Source of the DNA: an uncultured Bacteroidota bacterium
GTDB taxonomy: Bacteria; Bacteroidota; Bacteroidia; Bacteroidales; SZUA-534
Direction: 5' to 3'
DNA: 5,302 nucleotides
Assembly: GCA_937899145.1 (NCBI GenBank)
Contig: CALBPW010000457.1
Span: 1 to 5,302 of the forward strand
The notes under the pieces are model-generated. The model was not told where the DNA came from, searched no databases, and saw only the letters and a program-made list of their open reading frames with translations. Shown here piece by piece: positions 1-5,302 of the stretch; the stretch's first letter is position 1; every line of letters starts with the position of its first letter. A program made the translations under genes and the position numbers.

Positions 1-798
1 CATTTCTATTCCTTTTCCAAATGGTCGCAGTGTGATTGGATGATTGGCAACTTGATTGAGTGCGTTTTGCCAAATTTCGGTTCCGTAATTTAGCCTGCCA
101 TAGCTAATAAGATGATAACCAAGTTGATACCGCGATGGAACATAATCGGCATACGAGCCGAAAATGGCTTTGTGATAGTGCCAAATGCCTTTTTGCGAAA
201 CTTGAGCGGCAAGCTCGTGTTCAAAATCGGCTATCCTACCGCGTCCGGCAGCCGATGCCCCTGTCTCGTAAGTAACAGCATCGCCCTCTAAAAACCAATA
301 TGGCACATGCAATCCGAGTAGTAAACCAAAATATTGTTCTCCAAATAGATGGTAGAAGAATTGTGATGTGCCTTGGTTCAACATGTCGGTTTGTACAACG
401 TGCCTGAATTCATGCATTGTTAGGTGCTCGTCCCAGCGCTGAAAGTAGTTGTCTGGAGTGGCGGTGGTAAATAGGTTTATTCGTCGCGGGGCCCACACCA
501 CTTCGCCATTAGCGTATGCGACTGATGTTCGCAGTACAGCCGGAATGCGCCGTGGTTGCCATGCAAGTGTCTGGCCGCCAGTCTTATAAATTTCTTCTAA
601 ATGATTGGCGTACAATTGTCCTAAGGCAGTTTCTGATGTTGGAAAAATGACATCGAAGTGGTCGGTTTTTATGTGCGACAACCTTCTAAATCGGTCTTGA
701 CCATTGTCGTAAAACTGAGCGTTAGAGTTTGCTAAATTTAACAAAAAAAACAAAAGCAGTAGTAGGCTAATTGTCAAATGTCTATCTACTGCTTTCAT
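1..798 (-). CDS. Secreted gluzincin-like zinc metallopeptidase, N-terminal 266 residues (partial)
   Basis: The reading frame opens with ATG at 798 and stays open for 266 codons to the window edge, so the C-terminus is missing. Residues 1-27 form a signal peptide: a basic start (MKAVDR), a Leu/Phe-rich core at about 9-20, and a likely cut after NSNA before QF. There is no lipobox cysteine; indeed no cysteine occurs in the visible part, which suits an exported protein. HEFRH at 129-133 fits the HExxH zinc-peptidase motif, with H129 and H133 as zinc ligands and E130 as the general base. WFLEGDA at 168-174 supplies E171, a likely third ligand, giving a gluzincin (MA-clan) arrangement. From memory, Bacteroidota encode much longer proteins with this N-terminus, in which the peptidase-like domain is followed by a WD40/TolB-like propeller region; that part cannot be seen here. 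The gene starts 53 nt after the purine nucleoside phosphorylase on the same strand, with no clear promoter or terminator between. The ATG is preceded by A-rich AAACAAA. The fold and catalytic class are well supported; the substrate is unknown. Confidence 0.86.
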   Translation of the reverse strand, partial: MKAVDRHLTISLLLLLFFLLNLANSNAQFYDNGQDRFRRLSHIKTDHFDVIFPTSETALGQLYANHLEEIYKTGGQTLAWQPRRIPAVLRTSVAYANGEVVWAPRRINLFTTATPDNYFQRWDEHLTMHEFRHVVQTDMLNQGTSQFFYHLFGEQYFGLLLGLHVPYWFLEGDAVTYETGASAAGRGRIADFEHELAAQVSQKGIWHYHKAIFGSYADYVPSRYQLGYHLISYGRLNYGTEIWQNALNQVANHPITLRPFGKGIEM

Positions 799-851
799 TT
801 TGTTTAAGTAAGATAAATCAGGATATTAACATAATATTGCGGTTGGCATGA

Positions 852-1667
852 CTACAATTCGTTAATTAAGTCCGTGATTATTTTTGTCATTTTTGGTTCG
901 GCTTCGCCTGCCACATTTTGCACTTCGTCGTGGGTAGTTTCGCCATCGGGAGTGGCTGGTTTATCGGTGTTTGTGATTATCGAAAGCCCCAACACTCTGA
1001 TTCCCATGTGGTGTGCTACAATCACTTCGGGCACGGTTGACATTCCTGTAGCGTCAGCGCCCCAAATTCGGAACATTTTGTACTCGGCAGGTGTTTCAAG
1101 GGTTGGTCCCGGGCTGCCAATGTACACGCCTTCTTGCAGCTTTATTCCGTTGTTTTCGGCAATTCGTTTGGTGCGCGCGATAAGTTCGCTGTCATAGGTT
1201 TTGCTCATATCCGGGAAACGAGGTCCAAGTTCGTGGTAATTGTAGCCGCGGAGCGGGTTTTCAGGAAAGTTATTGATGTGGTCGCGGATTATCATTATGT
1301 CGCCCGCGCTAAAATTCGGGTTGATACCACCTGATGCATTCGACACAATAAGTATCTCAATACCAAGGAATTTCATCACACGGATGGGGAATGTGAGCTG
1401 GCTCATATTGTAATTTTCGTAGTAGTGGAATCGACCTTGCATTGCCACTACTTTTTTGTTGCCAAGCGAGCCTAATAGCAATTGTCCTTTGTGCCCATCT
1501 ACAGTCGAGATTGGAAAGTTGGGAATGTCTTTGTAGTCGATGGCTTTGTCTGCTTTTATTTTGTCGCCTAAGCCGCCTAATCCACTACCTAATACAATGC
1601 CTATTTGAGGGTGATAGTTAAGCCCTTGCAAAATGAATTCAGCGGTTTTTTTGAATTCTTCTATCAT
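852..1667 (-). CDS. Purine nucleoside phosphorylase, class I trimeric type
   Basis: This cytoplasmic purine-salvage enzyme (EC 2.4.2.1) splits inosine and guanosine (and deoxy forms) with phosphate into free base and (deoxy)ribose-1-phosphate. The 271 residues match the usual length of the trimeric family. Visible motifs in order: phosphate-binding LGSGLGGL at 26-33; GRFHYYENY at 78-86, matching the family signature, with phosphate-site H81; SNASGGI at 109-115; GPTLETPAE at 187-195, whose E191 corresponds to the purine-binding Glu (E201 in the human enzyme); GADATGMSTVPEVIVA at 203-218, with the Met-Ser pair of the nucleoside site; N233 in ITNTDKP, the Asn that favours 6-oxopurines; and H246 in TTHDEV. 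The frame is open to a TTG at 1715, but that start would overlap the upstream gene by 47 nt and add an unconserved 16-residue tail. The ATG at 1667 lies one base after the upstream stop (TAA-G-ATG) and gives the normal length. The stop is TAG at 854-852. Likely co-transcribed and translationally coupled with the preceding 90-residue gene. The family symbol could be punA or deoD-like; I leave it blank. Confidence 0.97.
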   Translation of the reverse strand: MIEEFKKTAEFILQGLNYHPQIGIVLGSGLGGLGDKIKADKAIDYKDIPNFPISTVDGHKGQLLLGSLGNKKVVAMQGRFHYYENYNMSQLTFPIRVMKFLGIEILIVSNASGGINPNFSAGDIMIIRDHINNFPENPLRGYNYHELGPRFPDMSKTYDSELIARTKRIAENNGIKLQEGVYIGSPGPTLETPAEYKMFRIWGADATGMSTVPEVIVAHHMGIRVLGLSIITNTDKPATPDGETTHDEVQNVAGEAEPKMTKIITDLINEL

Positions 1668-1668
1668 C

Positions 1669-1941
1669 TTATTTTGCGTTAATGATGTTGCGTAATTGTT
1701 CGTACGAATCGTCAATACATTTTAGCATATCTTTCATAATGTCATCAAAATAGGCTTTCTTTTGATCTTTACTATTATTTATCTTATCAAGATTTGCCGC
1801 ATAAACATTGAGTACATTTTCAATTAGTTTCATTGTTTCGTCCTTTTTTTCCGGATGAAGGGCAACTACATTTGCGCAATCTTCAACTATCTCTTTTACA
1901 AGAGTTTGTGCGTCTTTTTTTATTGATCTGATGCTTGCCAT
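1669..1941 (-). CDS. Small helical protein of unknown function (90 aa), upstream partner of purine nucleoside phosphorylase
   Basis: This encodes 90 residues from ATG at 1941 to TAA at 1671-1669. I cannot assign a function. The protein is rich in Lys, Asp, Glu, Asn, Leu and Ile, has no Trp, and should be almost entirely alpha-helical: helices at about 5-28, 31-56 and 58-88, separated by HPEKKD (29-34) and NNSKDQ (55-60). There is no signal peptide or membrane segment, so it is probably cytoplasmic. Two cysteines (C22, C75) show no metal-site pattern. From memory, the opening MASIRxxKKD resembles small conserved Bacteroidota proteins of unknown function, which supports a real gene but not a role. 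Further support: the gene follows a good promoter candidate, ends one base before the purine nucleoside phosphorylase start, and has no competing frame. A-rich bases (AAAACAAAATAATC) precede the start instead of a Shine-Dalgarno sequence. Confidence 0.87.
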   Translation of the reverse strand: MASIRSIKKDAQTLVKEIVEDCANVVALHPEKKDETMKLIENVLNVYAANLDKINNSKDQKKAYFDDIMKDMLKCIDDSYEQLRNIINAK

Positions 1942-2052
1942 GATTATTTTGTTTTAAAATTTTAGACTAAAGTACAAATAGGTGTTTAAAATGCAAATCG
2001 AAGTGTGATTTTTTTGAAAGTTTAGAAAGTTGAATTTGAATCGTATTAATAT
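1942..2052. other. 111-nt intergenic region between the TetR gene and the 90-aa gene
   Basis: A strongly A/T-rich gap. Besides the promoter candidate it holds a short direct repeat, GAAAGTT, at 2016-2022 and 2025-2031 on the plus strand. I see no GC-rich hairpin followed by a T-run, so no intrinsic terminator is recognisable after the TetR gene. I also see no clear inverted repeat of the size a TetR protein normally binds. Confidence 0.6.
1967..1997 (-). promoter_or_regulatory. Candidate Bacteroidota-type sigma-ABfr promoter for the 90-aa protein / purine nucleoside phosphorylase unit
   Basis: Read on the minus strand, TTTG at 1997-1994 fits the -33 element. TACTTTAG at 1974-1967 matches TAnnTTTG at all but one defined base. 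The spacer is 19 nt, within the usual 19-21. The -7 element ends 25 nt before the ATG at 1941, leaving a short A/T-rich leader. It sits in the only intergenic gap over 100 nt in the window. A-T richness makes chance matches possible, and an overlapping TATTTG at 1980-1975 is a weaker alternative. Confidence 0.5.
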
Positions 2053-2679
2053 TTAATTCTTTTTTAATCCGTTGATTATAAGTGTTATAATTTCTTCTTT
2101 GCGGTCGGCAACAAATTGTTGGCGCTCGCTTTCCGACGATTCTGATAGTTTATCGTAAATTGGTAATGCTAAAAAGTTGAAAACGGTTAATGAAATGACA
2201 TCGAGTACTAAATTTACGGTTGTGATTGTACGAATCGTTCCTTTTTCAACTTCGGCTTGAACGATGGAGTCGATTGTATTATAGAGATTTGCACGGATTG
2301 AGTTTGACATGAAAAATTCATATACAAATTCTAACCGATTGCTGTTGCCGATAATTTCTTTGAGTACAAAAAACGCCAATTGCGGATTTTTTGCTAAAAA
2401 ATCGAAATAAACACCAATTGTGTATCGCAATTTATCAAAAAAATCAGTGTCGGTGTTGCTTAATGGCTCGATTAGCGTCGAACAGCCTGATTCTAATTTT
2501 TCAACAAAAATTCGTTGGAAGAGGTTTTCTTTTGTCCGGAAATAGTAGTGGACAAGTGCCTGATTGCAGCCTACACGCTTGGCGATGTCGGTTGTCGATG
2601 TTCCTGAAAATCCTTTCTCGACAAACAGATTTTCGGCTTCTTGCAATATTTGTTCTTCTAAGTTTTGTTCTTTTGCCAT
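2053..2679 (-). CDS. TetR/AcrR-family transcriptional repressor
   Basis: A 208-residue protein of normal TetR-family length: a DNA-binding N-terminus and a helical ligand-binding and dimer region. Residues 7-53 form the TetR_N domain: helix 1 (LEEQILQEAENLFVEKGF), then the helix-turn-helix TSTTDIAKRVGCNQALVHYYF at 27-47, then the typical RTKENLF. The remainder (about 60-205) is helical and not close to any subgroup I can name, so the ligand is unknown. The frame is open to a TTG at 2709, but the ATG at 2679 (MAKEQN) starts just before helix 1 as in most relatives and is preferred. It lies 40 nt after the stop of the 832-residue activase-related gene, with no terminator between. It is therefore probably co-transcribed with that gene and may regulate it, but the sequence does not show the target. 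An 8-bp palindrome, TGTTAACA (2701-2708), lies in the spacer and is too short to call an operator. Confidence 0.95.
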   Translation of the reverse strand: MAKEQNLEEQILQEAENLFVEKGFSGTSTTDIAKRVGCNQALVHYYFRTKENLFQRIFVEKLESGCSTLIEPLSNTDTDFFDKLRYTIGVYFDFLAKNPQLAFFVLKEIIGNSNRLEFVYEFFMSNSIRANLYNTIDSIVQAEVEKGTIRTITTVNLVLDVISLTVFNFLALPIYDKLSESSESERQQFVADRKEEIITLIINGLKKN

Positions 2680-2719
2680 GTTTGTGGAAAATGTTGTTGC
2701 TGTTAACAATAATCGAATT

Positions 2720-5218
2720 TCAGATAGAACTTTTTAATTGTTCTTTGCAGTTTTCAACCATAAAATGCAGACGGTTGAACACATTTGCTTCTGATGTGCT
2801 ACTGTCGAAATCAAGGAAAAGAAGGCTCATGTGCGGATATATCTGCTTGATTTTCTTTTCGATCCCTTTCGATATAATATGGTTTGCAATGCAGCCGAAT
2901 GGTTGCAGGCTAACGACATTCTGGATTCCGTTTTCAGCCAAATGGCAGATTTCACCGGGCAGCATCCAGCCTTCGCCAAAGTCGGCTGCGGGGTTTATTA
3001 CTTGTTCCGATAACTTTCCAATCTCGAATATGCTCGCAAATGGGCGGTAGTATGGGAATGGTTTGCAGATGGTGTCGTACTTGCGCATGCAGCGTAGCAG
3101 TAGTGCGTGCAGGCTATCGGTTATCCATGTTGGTGTCGAAACCTCTTTGATGTGGTATTTGCGGTTGTAGTGGCTGTTGACAAACGATGTTGAAAAGAAT
3201 GTTACCAATGCGGGCGGCACTACTTCAACGCCTTGCTCTATTAGCCATGGTACTACACTTTTGTTGCTGAAACTGTTGTATTTAACATAAATTTCGCCAA
3301 CAAGTCCAATTGTTGGTACAATTTTGTTAGGGATAACTGCGGCTGTAAACTCTTCTACTGCTTGTGCCATAAGTTTTGGCAGTGCTTTATGATTGTTAGC
3401 CTCAATAATCGGATAAGCTAAACGATAATATTTTTCGCGCAAGCGTTTTGCAATCCCATGTTCAACTTCGCGCACGGCTGCCGAATGGTAGAGTTTTGCC
3501 AGGCAATCGGCGTAAAGCATAGCGTGAACAAGAATGCGTGTAAGTTTCAGCCAATCAATTTCAAAACCGGGCTGGTTGTTGCTTATGCCCGCGCCTGTTG
3601 CCAGCGATATTACCGGCACATTTGCAAATCCGCCTGCCACCATCGCATTTTTTATAAGCGAATAGTAGTTGCTGGCGCGACATTGACCGCCAGTTTGCGT
3701 AATGACAACCGCCGTGTTGTCAAGGTCGTATTTGCCACTCTGTAAGGCATTTATGATGCTGCCAACAACTATTGTCGCAGGGTAGCAAATGTCGTTATTG
3801 GCAAAGCGCAATCCCGTTTCGGCGTCTGCTTGGTCGCCCATTGGCAGGTTAACAATGTCGTAACCTAATACTTTGAATAGCGATGGTACAAATTCAGAAT
3901 ATCCTTCGGCAAAGTATGGTGCAATAATTGTTCGGCGGCGATCTTCTTTCTCGAATATTTTTGTAGTCGTGAATTTTTTGTCAACGTGCGTTTCTTGCGC
4001 AATCTCGCTTTTGCATGATTCAACAAGCGAACGGATGCGAAGCCGCAGCGAACCGATGTTATTGACATCGTCAATTTTTAATATTGTTAAATTTTTGCCA
4101 AATCGGCGTAAAATGGCATTTACCTCGTCGAGAATGAAGGCGTCAGGACCACAGCCAAACGATGTGAGTTCAACAAAATGAAGGTTTTTACGGGGGTATT
4201 TGCCAGCAAAATAAGCTGCTTTGAATATGCGGTTTGGGTAAGCCCATTGACTAAGTGCGTTTATCTCGTCAAACACCGAAGAACCAAGTTTTGAAGCCAC
4301 ATGCTCGGTAATTACATCGATGCCCATATATGCGATGGCTTGCGAAATTTTATGTTCAATCATCGGGTCGGTATGGTATGGTCGGGCGGCAAGCAGAATT
4401 ACCATTCGGTTCTCTTTTGTTGCCAGATCAAGAACTTCGTTTGCTCTGTCGGTAAGTTGCTGAATATATGAGTTTTGCGCATTTTTCGCCATCTCAATTG
4501 CTTGCATTGCGATTTTGCGCTCAACGCCAAGTGTTTGCAAGTAATCCCAACACGATTTTCGCATTAATTCATCGTTATTGAAAGTGATGACAGGTGCGTC
4601 AAATGGTACTCCGCGCTTGTGTGCCGGGTCCATAGAGCTTTTGATGACATCGGAATAGGCCGATACAATTGGGCAGTTGAAGCTGTTTTTTGAATTTTCG
4701 TCTTCTTTTCGCTCGTAAACGACAAACGGGTAGAAAATTCTATCCACCTTTAAATCAATAAGATTATTTATGTGCCCGTGCATCAATTTTGCGGGAAAGC
4801 AAATGTTATCTGCCATAATTGAGCGCAACCCCGATTCGTATATCTTATTGCTTGAATTGTTTGATAGTACAACATCAAAACCGCAAGCTGAAAAAAGTGT
4901 GTGCCAAAATGGGTAATCCTCGTATATGCCGAGCGCACGCGGCAATCCGATGCGGATGCCGAGCGATTTTCCGACGGGTTCAACTTTAGGTTGGCGGAAA
5001 AGCAATTTGTACTTTTCAACCATCATATTAACGCCTTTTCGCTCTGATTCCGAACGATTTGAATAAACTTTTTCGCAGTTGTTCCCTGATGCAAAAGTGT
5101 TGCCATTCTGAAAATGAAACAATTTTACAGTGCAATGGTTGTCGCACCCCGGGCATATTTTAAATTCAGCCTCGTAGGTGTTGGCATTTATTAGTTGTGT
5201 TAACGATTTTTCAGGCAT
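2720..5218 (-). CDS. 2-hydroxyacyl-CoA dehydratase / activase-related protein (DUF2229 and HgdB-like regions), stand-alone without activase domains
   Basis: An 832-residue, cysteine-rich cytoplasmic protein of the group that COG3580/COG3581 and the 2-hydroxyglutaryl-CoA dehydratase families describe. Relatives handle ATP-driven low-potential electron transfer through Fe-S clusters; the true substrate of this branch is unknown. Order of parts: a four-cysteine motif, CPGCDNHC (22-29: C22, C25, C29) with C48 in SGNNCEK; a DUF2229 region from about 86 (IRIGLPRALGIYEDYPFW) with C140 in DNICFPAK and C181 in NCP; C356 in FGCGPDAF; then a second, similar half from about 430 with C478 in NDICYPA, C513 in GGQCRASNYYS, GEIYVKYN at 641-648 and C776 in QPFGCIANH, ending in LDFDSSTSEANVFNRLHFMVE. 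C140, C356, C478, C513 and C776 are plausible cluster ligands. In many Bacteroidota the same sequence forms the C-terminal part of a protein of about 1400 residues headed by ATPase (BadF/BcrA-type) domains. Here the ATG at 5218 comes 6 nt after an in-frame TAA (5227-5225), so the ATPase part is absent or encoded separately beyond the window. The stop is TGA at 2722-2720; a TetR gene follows after 40 nt. Confidence 0.94.
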   Translation of the reverse strand: MPEKSLTQLINANTYEAEFKICPGCDNHCTVKLFHFQNGNTFASGNNCEKVYSNRSESERKGVNMMVEKYKLLFRQPKVEPVGKSLGIRIGLPRALGIYEDYPFWHTLFSACGFDVVLSNNSSNKIYESGLRSIMADNICFPAKLMHGHINNLIDLKVDRIFYPFVVYERKEDENSKNSFNCPIVSAYSDVIKSSMDPAHKRGVPFDAPVITFNNDELMRKSCWDYLQTLGVERKIAMQAIEMAKNAQNSYIQQLTDRANEVLDLATKENRMVILLAARPYHTDPMIEHKISQAIAYMGIDVITEHVASKLGSSVFDEINALSQWAYPNRIFKAAYFAGKYPRKNLHFVELTSFGCGPDAFILDEVNAILRRFGKNLTILKIDDVNNIGSLRLRIRSLVESCKSEIAQETHVDKKFTTTKIFEKEDRRRTIIAPYFAEGYSEFVPSLFKVLGYDIVNLPMGDQADAETGLRFANNDICYPATIVVGSIINALQSGKYDLDNTAVVITQTGGQCRASNYYSLIKNAMVAGGFANVPVISLATGAGISNNQPGFEIDWLKLTRILVHAMLYADCLAKLYHSAAVREVEHGIAKRLREKYYRLAYPIIEANNHKALPKLMAQAVEEFTAAVIPNKIVPTIGLVGEIYVKYNSFSNKSVVPWLIEQGVEVVPPALVTFFSTSFVNSHYNRKYHIKEVSTPTWITDSLHALLLRCMRKYDTICKPFPYYRPFASIFEIGKLSEQVINPAADFGEGWMLPGEICHLAENGIQNVVSLQPFGCIANHIISKGIEKKIKQIYPHMSLLFLDFDSSTSEANVFNRLHFMVENCKEQLKSSI

Positions 5219-5230
5219 ATTTTTTTATTT

Positions 5231-5269
5231 AGGAATTAGTCTCGATAGCTATCGGAATTAGGAATTAGT
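5231..5269. repeat. 12-bp palindrome between 10-bp direct repeats
   Basis: CGATAGCTATCG (5243-5254) is a perfect palindrome. AGGAATTAGT occurs at 5231-5240 and again at 5260-5269, flanking it, and GGAATTAG occurs a third time at 5254-5261. The element ends 12 bases upstream of the activase-related start codon. It could be a small dispersed intergenic repeat, a protein-binding site or simple-sequence drift; a single copy in this window cannot decide. The loop-less palindrome is not a typical terminator because no T-run follows on either strand. Confidence 0.6.
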
Positions 5270-5273
5270 ATTT

Positions 5274-5287
5274 CTTTACGCTTTACG
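5274..5287. repeat. Two tandem copies of CTTTACG
   Basis: CTTTACG at 5274-5280 is repeated exactly at 5281-5287, directly next to the adapter-like end. The last three bases overlap the segment that matches adapter sequence, so the second copy may be partly artefactual. Confidence 0.45.
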
Positions 5288-5302
5288 CTCTTCCAGATCG
5301 GA
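5285..5302. other. Probable Illumina adapter remnant at the contig end
   Basis: The window ends in AGATCGGA (5295-5302), the first eight bases of the common Illumina adapter. The ten bases before it, ACGCTCTTCC (5285-5294), match the end region of the Illumina primer (ACGACGCTCTTCCGATCT). On the other strand the same 18 bases read as an adapter end followed by an internal piece of an adapter, an adapter-dimer-like join. This stretch is probably not biological. Part of ACGC could be native because of the neighbouring tandem repeat. Confidence 0.75.

Noticed and set aside
823..837. Inverted repeat ATATTA-ACA-TAATAT after the phosphorylase gene, considered as a terminator or operator
   Set aside because: The stem is only A-T pairs, with a 3-base loop and no T-run after it in the direction of transcription, so it would be too weak; chance is likely in A/T-rich DNA.
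874..1334. Plus-strand open frames opposite the purine nucleoside phosphorylase
   Set aside because: They mirror conserved codons of the phosphorylase and show no protein-like motif or start context.
1668..1715. Upstream TTG start giving a 287-residue phosphorylase
   Set aside because: It would overlap the previous gene by 47 nt and add a tail with no counterpart in the family, while the ATG at 1667 gives the usual length.
1702..2238. An 11-base repeat GTACGAATCGT at 1702-1712 and 2228-2238
   Set aside because: Both copies are inside coding sequence in unrelated genes and no flanking similarity extends the match; chance is the simplest explanation.
2701..2708. TGTTAACA palindrome as a TetR operator
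   Set aside because: Eight bases is shorter than typical TetR operators, flanking bases do not extend the symmetry, and there is no second copy near the promoter candidate.
2391..3050. A 219-codon open frame on the plus strand
   Set aside because: It lies antisense across the TetR gene and the 3' end of the redox gene, both of which have strong family motifs. Its translation has no recognisable domain and is an opposite-strand shadow.
3865..4074. A 69-codon minus-strand open frame inside the redox gene
   Set aside because: It is fully contained in another frame of a well-supported gene; the basic, Lys/Arg-rich composition is a frame artefact.

Overview
All five genes in this window lie on the minus strand, so transcription runs from position 5302 toward position 1. 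The DNA is fairly AT-rich, start codons are preceded by A-rich stretches rather than Shine-Dalgarno sequences, and one intergenic region carries a TTTG / TAnnTTTG-like pair with a 19-nt spacer. These traits, together with the gene families present, point to the Bacteroidota, probably an anaerobic Bacteroidales-type member. This is inference; no rRNA or other marker gene is present. The right end carries what looks like Illumina adapter sequence, so position 5302 is probably a real contig end of a draft or metagenomic assembly.

Layout in the direction of transcription. (1) 5302-5219 is a short non-coding end with a 12-bp perfect palindrome, flanking 10-bp direct repeats, and adapter-like bases. 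(2) 5218-2720 encodes an 832-residue cysteine-rich protein of the 2-hydroxyacyl-CoA dehydratase / dehydratase-activase-related group (DUF2229 plus HgdB-like regions). It lacks the N-terminal ATPase (activase) domains usually fused to it. (3) Forty bases later, 2679-2053 encodes a TetR-family repressor, probably in the same transcript. (4) A 111-nt intergenic gap (1942-2052) holds the best promoter candidate. (5) 1941-1669 encodes a 90-residue helical protein of unknown function. (6) One base later, 1667-852 encodes a class I (trimeric type) purine nucleoside phosphorylase. (7) After 53 nt, 798-1 encodes the first 266 residues of a secreted HExxH zinc-peptidase-like protein that runs off the left edge.

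There appear to be two transcription units, or three if the peptidase has its own promoter: a low-potential, CoA-dehydratase-like redox gene with its local regulator, and a purine-salvage pair followed by an exported peptidase. The two units have no obvious pathway in common. No RNA genes, CRISPR arrays, insertion sequences or origins were seen. Apart from the stand-alone form of the activase-related protein, its linkage to a TetR regulator, and the uncharacterised small protein and peptidase, the region looks like ordinary core genome. I found no convincing new system here.
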